NCBI RefSeq assembly: GCF_009389715.1
Contig: NC_052404.1
Location: 2,534,738-2,598,737, forward strand
DNA: 64,000 bases
Direction of reading: 5' to 3'
From: Phoenix dactylifera
Lineage: Eukaryota > Streptophyta > Magnoliopsida > Arecales > Arecaceae
The notes under the pieces are model-generated. The model saw nothing but the letters and a program-made list of their open reading frames with translations. It did no database searches and was not told the origin of the DNA. Positions within the stretch are counted from its first letter, which is position 1, and the number at the start of each line of letters is the position of its first letter. Shown in pieces: positions 27,142 to 39,877 of the stretch. A program made the translations under genes and the position numbers.

Positions 27142-30100
27142 TTACACTGGGTTAGCATTCATCCGGGCTTGCATAGCACGAGTCCTCCAAGCAAAAAGTT
27201 GAAGACAAAATGAATTCATTCCGATCGCAATTCCAAACCCCGAAAACGATGCAAACAGGATAGCGAAAACTGCTTTTAATTTGAACTGCACCGAAGGAGA
27301 TAAGAACTGTTAAGATAAATAACTTGAGGCTGGATGTTGCAGGATAAGACAATAAGCCAACAAAGGACCCATATCTGGTTATCTTTCAGGCAACTTAAAA
27401 AACTTCAGTCTTAATCAGATGGCCGTGATGAGAGTTTGATCTCAGAATGCAAAATCAGATTTCCAGTTGTCATTATTAAGTTAAAGAACTATTTCTATAT
27501 ACATATTCAGTAAATTTGGCCAGACACACATAGTATATTTATTTTGAAAAGATAAATCATAGTATTAACTAAAAGATATATATCCATGCAAAACTCCTGA
27601 TTAGCTTATCAGCACAGATGAATACCACTCTAGGGAATTGTTGCACCATATATTTGTGAAGTTTCCAAAGGCATTTTCATTTCCCTAAATTATTCAACAA
27701 GAAAATATTGCATGCGCAATTATTAAGATTTCTTATCCATGCATGATTTAAAAAAGAAAAAAAAAAACAAAAATACAATCCAAGCAATTCTATTCTAAGA
27801 ATAAATACAAAAGATTATTCAATAAAATACCATATTGTACGTAGAATAACAACCACTTTAATCTATTTTTGACTCAGAACTCGATCTATTTTTGGCCTAT
27901 TATATATCTGGCGCATATCTACCCATTCAGTGTTGGCTTCACAACTATGTTTTGCCCTTCATTTCTTTTAAGTCTGCATCTTTACAAATTATTTTGACTC
28001 AGAATTCAATCTTTTTCCTTTATGGGTATATGATGGATGTGTTTTTCATATATGGCCCTATTCATTCATCTCAATTAATATATCTATGATTCATGTCATG
28101 AATAAACAAACAACAAAGAATGCACTACATTTGTAGTTTGCTAAAACGCCATCACTGGAAGTTTGTAAAACATGATTTGAGTACATCCAAGCATGACTAT
28201 AAATTTAGAATTTATAGTTGACCTGAGTTGATTTAAGGACATTAGTAATATCACCGGGGCTACAGAGAAGTGCAAGCAATTGTTGGACAAGAAAGATCAA
28301 TAGGAGTTACAATATGTATGTACAGTAACATCTAAAATTGATCACACGTTAAGTGGAAAAAATATTGAGAGCCACTGTTGAAGCATCAACATCTTTCTGA
28401 GTTAATATAGTTTATAGCCAGAGTATAACTAATCCTTTCTACTATAAAACAGAGAACAACAGTGAGAAACAACTGAATGGAACAATCAAAATTTTGAACT
28501 TCAAGTAAATGGGATGTTATCAAACTACTCACCACAGCAAAAAAGAGATGGAGAAATATGACCACAAGTGAGAACTGAAATGCTGAATATGCCCAAACAT
28601 ACTCTCTGCGTGCTGCAAAAATAAAAATAAAAATAAATTGTGGTCTAAGAATTCAAGGTAACTAATTATTGCAATTGCTCTGATAAACTTGATTACCTAA
28701 GACAACTGAAAGCACTGATCCCAACAGGCCCAAGGTTAATGAAAATGGTGCAGCAATCATAATTGCATGAGATCTCATCTCATTAACCTATGATAGAGGA
28801 AAAACCAATTATCAACATGATGTCAAGAAAGAAAGGATGAAGAAGAAGTATACATGACAATACATATAACTAAATCTAAAAGTCTGGATGTATCATGCTA
28901 TAAGAGAATGAATGGTAAACAGTAGATTCAGAAATCCAGATTTAAACATTGGACAAAGACAGCATTTTGCAGTCTCTGTTTAGGAATTCAATTAATCTCA
29001 CTTCAGTTGCATGCCCTTTAGATGGCAAATACTGCTTTGAGTGAGTGAGACAGAGAGAGAGATGCCCTTTATCCAACATTAACCTTTGGATAGTGCATGT
29101 GCCATGCACCACAATTCTGCAAGAATATTTACCTCGCTGCCACCATGGCATGACTTCTGATGCACATGAATAGATAGAAAATCAACCTGGCTACTAGCTC
29201 TCACATACACACTTTTATATACAGAGAGTTGAATAAGAATTTTATTAGGATGATTAAAAGCATAAGCCTATTAACACAAAACCAAAGATGGAGCACCTAA
29301 ATTGAAAATCCACACCATTAAATATGATTTACAAGACCTAAAACATATAGGCACCAAAAATCAAATGATTTGGAGATTTCCTACTTATGCATCAAATGGT
29401 CATGAAATTGGCAATGGAAATGCAACAGCTCAACATGCTGATATGATTTGTGGTTTTGAAGAATCCACTTTTAAAGATTTTTTTTAAAAATGATTTAAGA
29501 TCTTTAAAAGATGATTAATGGACCAGACATCGATTTTTGTGACCTAAGATACATTTTAGCACGTTGACTTTACCAGTAACATCCATTTTGTCTATTACCA
29601 AAAAAAAAAAAATCCAATTTTGTTGTTATTTGATACATAGGTAAGAAGCTCCAAAAGCATATAATTTATTTTGATATTTTAAATATTAGGGGTTATAATT
29701 AACAATGCTGATCCTCAATCTTTTAGAATTTTAAATATGAGAGATCATAATAAATCAGTTATTTTTTTAATTAAAAGCCAACATGTTTATATTTTAGACT
29801 CTTCTCACTTATTTATTTTATTTGACAGCAGTTTATCATTAATACATAAATTCGAACATAATTGACCTTTTCCAAACAACTTTAGCAATTATTAAATTTT
29901 CAACCTTTCTGAAAGCCAAATTCATCAAGTATCTCATGCTGAAATTCTTTGGAGAAACTGACTTTGGCTAAAATTTAATTCTGACACTTACATGAACTAG
30001 AAGGTTGGGCCACTATTATGCTTAACTTATATAACCATCTTTGATGGTACTTGATATTTTTATAAGTTGCGGAGTTGAGGCAATGCTTTTAGCAGATGTA

Positions 30101-33100
30101 CTAAAGCTTAAATTGAATTTCTCCAATAATAAATTTCCTCATCATTATGTTTCACAAAAATGCATCTTTTTTTTTTTTGCATAAAAATCTTTCTCCAAGT
30201 TTTCTGCATTTGCAATAGCAGCATATGTAAATCACAGTGATACGAACAACAGGTATTTGTTTCTTCCATAATAAAATTTCAGTTGATAGATCATTCAGCC
30301 AACCCTTGTATTACCTGGTGGTATCAAGTGCTACCGCCTCGGCATCCATGGAAGACAATAAATTATTGTTTCCTAGACTGACTACCAATAGATCTCACTT
30401 CTACCAAAGATAAATCATATCTGTTCAGTTGCCTTCGTTCTGCATCAATTAGAGATCTAGATCACATAATTATCACCTAATATAGCTAGATAACCCAGCA
30501 TATGGATGCTCAGCTCATCAGTGCTCACTTTCACTCAACTGCCCTAAAATTTTGTGCAATGGGATAAAAACTGGTATCTAATTAGCCTTCCAAGAGAATG
30601 TAAGAATGTAAATTTTCAAGTCCTGGAGTTAATCATATGCATCTTAAGCTCATATCCACTGAGAGGTTCTATTTTTTCCCCTAATACATTATTGTCAACC
30701 TCAAAAGGTTGCAAGGCTACTGTCAATTAGTTGTATGCACCCTCCATTTCAACATTTCCTCACATAATGTGGTTTTGCGGTTAGAATTGGAGAGTTCATA
30801 TAGGAAAACTATGAAAAGAACCTTCTATTAAGAAAGAGCAGGATTCAAGAAGGTGATAGAAAGATCAAGAAGAGAGGTAAGAAAAAAGAGAACAGTTACA
30901 GAGTTCACCACATCAAACTTGGTAATTCATAAATATTGAAATCCCTAACTATCGGTACATGAGCTTTCTCTTTTCAGTTTAAATCACTCTAGTAAGTAAC
31001 AATAGTAACCTTGACAACCTTTAATATAGACCTACGACTTAACTAAAGGAATCCCATCATGTTTGGCTAGTGCTCTTATTTCAGAAAAATATCAGTTATA
31101 AAATTATCTGATAAATGTGTTTTTTTTCATGGTGCAGGTTTTGTTTTAAACTGGTCCAGTAATCATATAGGATAGGAGAACATAATTTAAAGGATCACTC
31201 AAGTGACATATTTACATTTACAAGTTAACAGCTTCATGATTATTATCTCCTTCAGAGTTCTTTCCTCAAACATAGGCAGATATTGCATACCAGCAGCTGC
31301 TCAAGGAAGAAGAAATAACACATTGTGCTAATCAAGACCAGTACAATCACATCCTGCCAGCTTCTGGAAAAAAAAAGACAAATAGAAAAATTAATTCTTA
31401 AAATATAATGGAAAACTCAAGTCTGGGAAATGGACAAACCAAAATTTATTCGTTTTAAAATGCAGTAGCATAGCTGCTTAATACCTAGTACCTGGGAGTG
31501 GCTTGATTTTGAGCTCATTTTACAGAAAGAACGAAATAATAAAGGGGACCCATGATAACAGTATAGAGCATTCTTACCTGCTTAACAATAAGCCTGATCT
31601 AGTATGTTGCTGACCACCGTCCCTTAGAGCAGGTCTCTGCACCCGTAACAATGTTATTGGTAAATTGAGTACCTCTTGACTACAGACCTCGCAAATCTTG
31701 TTTCCTCTTATACTAAACCACTTCACTGCACATTCTTCATGGGTAAGCCTTAAGGCACCTTTGCAGCTGCACTCCATCTTGAGCCAGCTCTCTCCTTCAT
31801 GTAACCCGCTCAAACAGATCCTGCAAACAGCTTCCTCCTCAGGAATCTCTTCATCATTATCCTCCACATGTACAGGGCCAAGCTGACCTGATTTTTCAAT
31901 AAAAGCAAAAAGTAAAACTACAAATGAGAATAAAAAAAATACATACTTCTCTTAACAATAAACGATGGATTTGAGATAAATTAGCATTTAGAGTCGTGCA
32001 TCAACCATCACGTGCAGACAGGACTGTTAAATTACCATCTGGAGGTTCTGATGGTATAATCTCTTTGGGACTAGGGAAAGATGCAGATCTCACAATTACA
32101 ATATTCCGCATAGGTACTGACAAGGACCTTGAAACCTTTGTTGGAATTGTCCATTTCTGCATAAATTCACTCAACGGTCAAATTGTTCATTTCATTTACA
32201 CATGTACATATTGAAAGGAATCCATGATCGACATATTAACAAATATGCAGTAAAATTGGATAGGAGACCTAACATTATGAGAGAAGAAGGAAAATGATTG
32301 GTAGGGAGAGTAAGTTTACAGTCTCCTTGTGATGAATATACCTAGGAAACATTTAGAGATAGCATAACAACTTGCTGTTACATCTACGTAGGAGGATATC
32401 TACCAAGAAACTTCATCATTTGGAAAAGAAGTCATGCAACAGATAGTTATAACACTAAATCTGGAGTGAACCATCAGAAGCAAGCAACACAAGAATGTTT
32501 GAGACGAGAGAACTTACCTGGGGTGTCTGCTGTTCATTAGTTGTCTTTTCTTTAGGAGAGGCAGATGAAAGTGGCAAATTTGATGCTGGTGTGGCAGGAA
32601 GTGATGCACATCTTTTCCATGAGAATGCCGCAACAAAGTTTGAAAGGACAGCATTTTCAGGACCCACTCTGCTGTATGATTGTCCACCAAGTTCTGGATT
32701 TAGGAGGGAGCTTCGCTCACCATCTAGTATGACCGTCTTGTTTTTAAAACTTAAGCCACGAGAAAGGCCTCCACCTGATGAACAGCCTCTAGAAAAACTT
32801 TGTTGTGTCTTGATCATATGTTCATCATAACTATCACCGCCAATATTTATAGGTCTCGAGGGTATTTGAAGAGTGTGACTTGTCAGTTTCCCACTAGGGT
32901 CCAGATACGTAACTCCTTCATGTATCGGCACTAGGTTCTGGTGTTCAACCTGCAAGTGAAAATCCCAGGTTGCTTCCAAGTTCTTAATATTTTAATTTCA
33001 AGATCAAGTAGAAACAGCAACAGTATTGGAATATGTCATGATGGGAGCTGACGGTTGTGTACATTCTCCTTGTTTTCTGCTCTGTCTGAAAGACTTTGAA

Positions 33101-36100
33101 ACTAACAGTTTCATTTCCAAGAAGTTGGGAATTGCATGAGAACTGACAAATTGTTCAAGTCAAAATCAGCAGTGCAGAGATAAATTCATCTTGATATTTA
33201 ATAGTTGGAAAGGAGAAAATAGTTTTGTGGGCTTATCTTCTTGTTTTAGCTGGACTTTTAATATATATTTATCAAACCATGACTAATATTGCATTTGCCT
33301 CAAAAACTTTATGCATCACCGTTTGCTGAACCAAAGAAAGACATCAAAATGCATAGGTATTTCAGCCTATATAGGATGGAAATATTTTTGATTTCATTTA
33401 GAATACATGGTTTTCATAAAGTGAAATTAATTAAAACTTCATATTTTTTGTTAGTCAACATTGCCATTACCTAGTTATGGTCCCAGGTGTCCCAGCAATC
33501 TGGGGTCCTGAGAAGGGCAAATTGGGGACAAACATAACCTTTAGCATTTCCTTGACCCAAGGTGCCAGCCCCAGGACTTGAACCTGCACCACTATGCTTG
33601 TTGGCCCAAGCCTTTTATCCTTGCACCAAGAAATGACCCTTATTAGTCACACAACACCCACAACTAGAAACCTTCTTATAGCTATTTGTTTCTTTCTTTA
33701 AGAAGAAAGAGTCGTCAAGACAAGTTAACTTTGAAAATCCATTGACATTCTCAGCTTCTCTCTCAGATTTTCATAGCACCATGAATCATCAGGACAAGTT
33801 AACTTTGAAAATCCATGGACTGAAAAGTTTTGGCCAAGCCGATTAATTGTCTTAGTGTATACAATCAAGACAAGTTAACTTTGAAAATCCATTGACATTC
33901 TCAGCTTCTCTCTCAGATTTTCATAGCATACGTAACCAGCAGCTTGAATTCCGTGGATCCTACAAGTAATCAGAAAAACTGCTTAAATTCTCTAAATGTT
34001 ATCAGCTGAAAGAGCCTTATCATCTAGCTGGTAGATATCACAAATCCCTTTATCATGGTAACATGTATAATGAATGATCCCCTCCATGAAAAAACATTAT
34101 CAAATCCCAGGTACCAGAGTCATATGCCTGAGAGGGTTAACATCAATTTCTTATAGTCTCATGCATCAACCTCCTGCCCACAAACCTTGAACATAACTCA
34201 GTAGGTACTCAGGCATGTCACAAGCTCCTAGTGTCACTCTCTGGAAGGTATCTCTTGAGCATATCTAAAGTCCTGTGGTGACTCATGAAAAGCACCAAAA
34301 TTATTGATCAGTAATATACTGGCAGATTGGATAATACAACCTTCAACTCCCACACCAAGATAAAAACCTGCACTTCTACATGTAATGTTCCTTTCAAATT
34401 AAAAACTACTGGGTCCAATTGACCGTTCAAGTTTCACACAGTATGTGAAATTCCACATGAAATGGGTAATTACTCAATCAGACACCCCAGCAAGAAACTC
34501 TTTACAGCATCATTATCTTTTCCAATGTGAATGTCTATTTGTCCAAATTAAATAGTGCCTCACGACCAATTCAATACAACAAAGTAGGAGCATCACATGC
34601 ATTGGAGTTGTCCAAGCAGAACATAAGTGAGTGATATGCAATGTTAAGGTGGTTTAGAGTCACTCTTCTAGAAAATTGCTAATGACAAACTCATATACAG
34701 AGCACAAACTCAGGTCTTGTTACCATTCATCTACAAGCCTCACAAATATGTGTCTATCTATAGATCTCCTTATCATGAACCTTGATTGGTTTTGAAAAAA
34801 CTGTACATGTTTCCATTGACTAAGCCAAGATCTTGACATCCTCCAAAAAAAAAAAAAAAATTTGCACCACAAGGTAGGGAATCTCCACACTTTGAAAAAG
34901 CATAACAAAGACTCATAAAACTCTATGATTTGCCTTTTTAAGGTCATAACTTATGAATGATCCCTGAATCTCTATTAAGATACTTGAAGTGTAAGCTTTC
35001 ACAAGCTGCATTGAGACGAATAAACTATGTATTTCTTTTTAAGCATTCGTTCTGTGAAATTTTGGTGATTTCATTTAACATAATGCAACCTCTGAGACAA
35101 AACATTTCTATGGCCTTATAGCTGTTGTTCAGCATACTGATGAACCTGAAACCTTAAAAAGAATGACATGGACATCTTATTAGGACTCCAAGTGATGAGA
35201 GTGGGATTCAGCAACCCACATACAGGAAATAATTATGTTTTCTAGACACTGTCTTGACATCACAACTAAGGGTTTTCATAGTATCTCTGAAAAAGAAAGA
35301 CTAGTATATAGTTTGAAAACAAGGATTTGTACTATGCATCCTCTTTTGCTGTACATTTAGCAGTGAGCATTTTGAAATCTTTTTCCCTGGACAGTTTCAC
35401 AAAGAACTGTCAAACTTAAATCATTCTGAAGTCTGAACAATATTCTGCAAAAAAAATAGTTGAAGAAATTCGATACTCCGTATTTAATTTTTCATATATT
35501 CAGTTGAATTGCCCTGCCACCTTCTGTTTCATTTTCCTGAGTGAAAAATCTCTCTCTACTTAACATTTATCAAGATATGTATCTCATTTAATATTTTTCT
35601 CCTTGTGATCTGTAATAGACCAAAACTGTAATGTTTTCTATTCACTTACACTGAATTTTATCTAAATTTTGGTAGATCAGTTCCTTAGTAGTCCCCTTGA
35701 TTTGATCAGTCTTCTACAGAAACAACACATATATCCTCCATGTTAATTGGTGCAACCCAAGATACCCATCAATAAGAAGATGCAATGGGATGTGACTTTT
35801 TCTTGAAGATTCATAAAGCAAATCAGGGAATAGATTATTTCAACAACATAAACCAAAAAACCAACAATTGTGGGCAAAGAGAGAATTTTGAAACTAAAGC
35901 ACATGTAATCTCTCAATGCTGATTAGACTGAAGTTATTAACTTAGACTCCTGCTGCGACTAGAACTCTGAGCCTTGGAGAATAACTTTCTTAAGCCATGC
36001 AAAAGACTTTTTACATTCTATTTCACTTTTGGAATCATGAACTTAGGCCTCAAATTTCACCAACTTATATTCGTTTAATTCCTTTTCCTTCTCTCTTATC

Positions 36101-36681
36101 TTTCGTTTTTCTCCCCATAAACCTCTTCTGTCCAAGTGGATACTCCTGCAGATGTAAACTTTCAGCTAACGATCAACAAAACCCCCCGAAATATTCTCAA
36201 TTCAACGCCAATCACAGCCCGTATGCAAAATTCTACAAAAAGAAAAAAAAAAAAAAAAGAAAAAAGATGGCAGCAAGTAGATCCAGCTGCACACAAATCC
36301 CGCAAAAATCATTCCTTGCAGACCACAGATCAAATTTCTCCAACAAAAAGACAGAGCCCAAAATCATACCCAAGTTTTAATCTTTCCTCAGAATTTCAAA
36401 TAGGCAGCTTAATTACAATCCAAATCAAGCAAAATAACTGCTTTAAACCCAAACAATCATCCCATCCAACACTAAAATATCAAATGCGGCGAGTTCCATG
36501 ACCATTTCTCTAGCAAAAAACGGCGACATAGAAAGCGCCGCTGCCCAAAGCACGCAAGAATACAGAAAGAAAGAGGCAATTAGAGTGCGCACGAGAAAAA
36601 AGGTTCGACCTTTGGAGAGTGGACGGAGGCGGAGGAGGAGGAAGAGGGCTCGCCGACGCCGGGCTTTGCTTCGCCTTCCAT
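27142..36681 (-). CDS. RING-CH (RINGv/MARCH-like) transmembrane E3 ubiquitin ligase, complete
   Basis: Likely a membrane E3 ligase that transfers ubiquitin from an E2 to membrane or secretory-pathway substrates. Seven in-frame exons: 36610-36681, 32518-32949, 31578-31882, 31291-31363, 28697-28787, 28533-28612, 27142-27285; 398 residues. Residues 25-168 are a polar Ser-rich region with LQIPSRPI, a motif of this plant family. The RING-CH finger has Cys188, Cys191, Cys206, Cys208, His216, Cys219, Cys232 and Cys235 in the C4HC3 order. Four hydrophobic segments follow at about 274-294, 302-324, 331-351 and 356-378, then a short basic tail. The start was chosen for its short Ser-rich N-terminus and clean in-frame junction. 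At exon 3 two acceptors lie 5 bases apart (ends 31888 and 31883); only the second keeps the frame. Confidence 0.92.
28788..31290 (-). other. Intron 4 of the RING-CH gene
   Basis: A 2.5-kb AT-rich intron holding a diverged copy (about 29285-29410) of the repeat in the RUK intron. Nothing coding. Confidence 0.65.
29285..29410. repeat. Dispersed repeat, copy in RING-CH intron
   Basis: Diverged partner of the repeat near 2617. No terminal structure visible. Confidence 0.45.
33480..33635 (-). mobile_element. tRNA-derived SINE-like sequence
   Basis: On the minus strand a TGGTGCAAGGA A box (33618-33628) is followed after 33 bases by a perfect GGTTCAAGTCC B box (33574-33584), the spacing of Pol III internal promoters, then a non-tRNA body. 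Target duplications and tail were not resolved. Confidence 0.55.
33715..33928 (+). repeat. Tandem repeat with 150-bp period
   Basis: 33715-33778 recurs exactly at 33865-33928, and a shorter third copy of the first 30 bases begins at 33788. Confidence 0.92.
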
Positions 36682-37467
36682 CTTTCCTCGAGTGAAGTGA
36701 GAGAGACTGGAGAAGGCGAGCCGAATGCTCCAATTTATTTACGGAGTACTGTAATAAAAACAATATAATATTAGATTATATGTGTTAATTAATGGAACAG
36801 GTGATAAAAGAGAATTAATGACGAAGGAAACGAGTTAATGATCTAGTACCAAATTAGACCCAGAACTAGACCCCGGAGTTGGACTCTGGCTCCTTTGGAT
36901 GTGACGTGTAGGGTACGTAGTCTCCCTTTCCGGTGGCAACACAATGACTTCGTGAGGTTACTCAACCTGCATCCTTTGCATTGGTAGAGCTTACATTCGC
37001 AAGGGCAAATTATAATTCATAACCACAAATTTTTGTACATAGTGATGGTAAAATGAAGCGAAACTCAAGCTCGATGTCAAACTTTTTCCAAAACTACTAA
37101 CTATAGAAGCAATTATGTGACATGGTCATATGTCGCGGGTTATAAAAATTTAGCAGTTTTATGAATCGCAACTCTTTAGTTGTTGAATGTCAATGGATAT
37201 GATGCTACAACCCGGTCAAGATAGCTTATGATATAATGTTTGTCTTTTTCATGCAATCCTTTATTAATTTAAAACGTAGCATATAATTAAAAAAAAGACT
37301 TACATAAAAAAAATTAATAATTTTAGCACTGATTTGGACACAACATAACTATAGCTATGCTATGCTAAAGTTGGAGTAACTAAAATCTCATGTCACACAC
37401 CCACTTCTATCCAAGATTCCAAGCCGGACCGTTTTTTGTAACTCACAATGGACAAGTACATGCCTTC

Positions 37468-37514
37468 AAAGCTTGACAAGTTTTTTTTTTTTTTTTATAC
37501 AAAAGCTTGACAAG
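37468..37514 (-). mobile_element. Tail-only retroposon: poly(A) flanked by a 13-bp duplication
   Basis: AAAGCTTGACAAG at 37468-37480 recurs at 37502-37514. Between them lie only about 21 bases, mostly T on plus (A on minus). This is the shape of an extremely 5'-truncated LINE-driven insertion. Confidence 0.6.
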
Positions 37515-37519
37515 TTGGT

Positions 37520-38180
37520 GAGTCGAGTAGTCCTCCTTTTCCCGGCCAAAAGGAAACGGTGGTGCCGAGGGGGACCTTTCGATGCAAGAATACGGGGCCC
37601 ACAAAGTGTTTTAATGAGACAGCTGACGCTGGGGTCCACAAGTTTTCTTGATTACCGGGACGCTCCTTCCACAAGATAAGAGTCCTTTTAAACGGGTCAC
37701 TTTCCTGTGTCCACTTTCCGTGCGAGCTTTGATCAAAGAATCCGCTATTAATTGACTAGGCCCACCAGAACTCGACACGTAACACAAACGTAGTGTGCAT
37801 TCCCGCGAACGGAGATGCACGTTTTTCGATGTTCGCGGTGCGACGCTCGCACGAGCTCGCTATTTCTAAATCCTGTTTGGTGACCGACAGCGATCTGCGT
37901 GAGTATTCATGCTGACGGCCACGGCGAGTGACGTCGGCGTGAGGCCTCCGTTGTGGAGATCCTTAGGAGCATTTTTTGCTAACCGGTCCCGCGGGTAGAG
38001 TTGAAAACGAAGCCGCGGGCTGTGAGAAGAAACAAAGAAATTATGCGCTGAGACACGGGCCCACAACGATACGCGCACGGACATGTGCATAAAGCTTTCA
38101 TGGCTGAAGCTTCGAGGGAAGTTCTCTGGGCAAATGATGCGGTCTGATGGCTCCTCAACTTTTTTTGACACGGAGGAGAC
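37520..38180. other. Orphan CpG-rich island
   Basis: GC-rich and CpG-rich compared with both flanks, with ACGT-core motifs (CACGTAAC, TGACGTCG). Overlapping frames in several phases show no recognised domain. It may be a promoter or first exon of an unrecognised transcript. Confidence 0.4.
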
Positions 38181-39782
38181 ATCTACCGTAGATTTCTAGT
38201 CAAAGGAATTATTAGTTCGATGAGATGAATCAAAATTATTTATCTATTATTGATGAGTACTAATCTTATCATTATTGTACCTTTTTTTGGTGAAATTATT
38301 ATTGTACTAGTTCATAGAAGTCTCCTCCTTTTAGTTGTTTGCTGAATCTCTCATGATTAATTGTTGATTATTTGGAAAAGGGAGAGACTTCAGCTAGGAG
38401 TGAAGTATGTTCACATGAAGTCTGAAGCTGGGAAATGAAGGTTGATTACCTTAAGAAAAGCCTGAAAATGGGTCACATTGTCACAATTAGCTGATTTCAA
38501 TTTGAGTAGTCTTATACTTTCTCATTTGATCCAGGGGCTAGCTCGGCTGCTAATAGGAAAAAAAGTAGAAATGGTTTCTAGGTGGAGCCGACCATCACAA
38601 AAATTTGAAAGTTGGTCATAATGCTGGGTTGCACGTTCAAGAAAAGAGTCTTTGGCTGGAAGAAAATGAAACCTTGCACCTGAAGTAACACATTCATAGA
38701 TCAAGATGATAATCAATTTATCTAATGGTGTAAAATTGATCCTTCTTACATCCTTCATCCCTCTAATGCAACATAATTACTTTTTTTTGCTCTTTCAAAA
38801 TAAATGTAGACGTGCGCGATGCATGACACTAGCAATAAAATTCTTGTAAAACATTTTGATATTATTTCGTCCCATGATAAAGTTACATACGCATGGAGAT
38901 CACACCAATTTTTGCTTTGAAATTTGGATAACAATGAGCTAGCATGGTAATGTGGTTAATTTTTGTTTTTTTTTTGTTTTTGCCTTGTTGAGCAAGACCT
39001 TGAGCTTATTGGTTCCACATTCTAACTTCTGATTGGCCCTTCAGAGTTTTGCCGATTCATTAGCTGTTTGGCATCATGGTTTATATAGCTAATTGGCTAG
39101 TTTGTAAATCAAACCAATCTTATAATATTCTGAGATAGTCCATGCTGTAAACTTCCATCTCTCACAATGAGGTTGAAATGGAGTTAGGGAAGACAACACT
39201 GCTATCTGATAGCTTTTAAATCTAAAGCTGCTTCTCCTTGTTTTTATTTTGTCTACAAATAAGTAAAAATTCTAAACTAAAGTCACAAACAAATACATGT
39301 AAATCCATGATTGCAAGATGACTGTAGCTACTAAATGAACAATTAAAACTATCACCCACCATTGGATGTATGCCAGGGTCATGCTTCATAATGGAACCTA
39401 GTCATGCTTCAATCAATATACTCTTTTCTAGCCAAAGTACGAAGTACAACCAGCCAGTGCTTTTTGACATCTATAACAAGCCCACAAATTCATATGAAAA
39501 TAAGAAGGAAATTTCTTGAACTGTGAATGCGAAAGTATTTGTATTGCCTTCCTCTAATAGCACCTGTAATTGTTAGCAGCCCTATCTTTGCATGGAAAGG
39601 TACCCAAATAGTAAAATAACATAAAACCTTAGAGAATCTTCCTCCTAGCTTCATAAAAAAAGTCCTCATGCCTTAGTACCTAACAAATGCCATCCAAACA
39701 AATCCACCTGGCAGTACAAAATGCATGTAATGCTCTCCACCATACCATCCTAGAAAGAAAGTCTTCCTCTCAATCTATCAAA

Positions 39783-39869
39783 TAGGGATGCAAATGGGCC
39801 ATCCTGCAGGCCAGCTTTGTAGAGCTTTTTTCAAAGTCTTCAGCCCGGCCCAGCCCATTTGCATCCCTA
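39783..39869. mobile_element. 87-bp hAT-type MITE with 8-bp target duplication
   Basis: Perfect 17-bp inverted ends (TAGGGATGCAAATGGGC and its complement) enclose 53 bases. The exact 8-bp duplication CTATCAAA flanks it (39775-39782 and 39870-39877). Termini and duplication length are those of hAT elements. Confidence 0.92.
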
Positions 39870-39877
39870 CTATCAAA

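Larger units (their letters stand above)
32950..36609 (-). other. Intron 1 of the RING-CH gene
   Basis: A 3.66-kb intron separating a 24-codon first exon from the rest. It holds a SINE-like sequence (33480-33635) and a 150-bp-offset tandem repeat (33715-33928). Nothing coding. Confidence 0.75.
36682..39782. other. Intergenic region
   Basis: Begins with the RING-CH promoter and leader. Contains a poly(T) insertion flanked by 13-bp repeats (37468-37514) and a CpG-rich island (37520-38180). The remainder is AT-rich with no gene recognised. Confidence 0.5.

Noticed and set aside
32495..32830. 111-codon plus-strand frame
   Set aside because: Antisense to RING-CH exon 2, whose frame joins the other exons.
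36443..36763. 106-codon minus-strand frame at the RING-CH start
   Set aside because: Another phase of exon 1 and its leader; does not connect to the RING exons.
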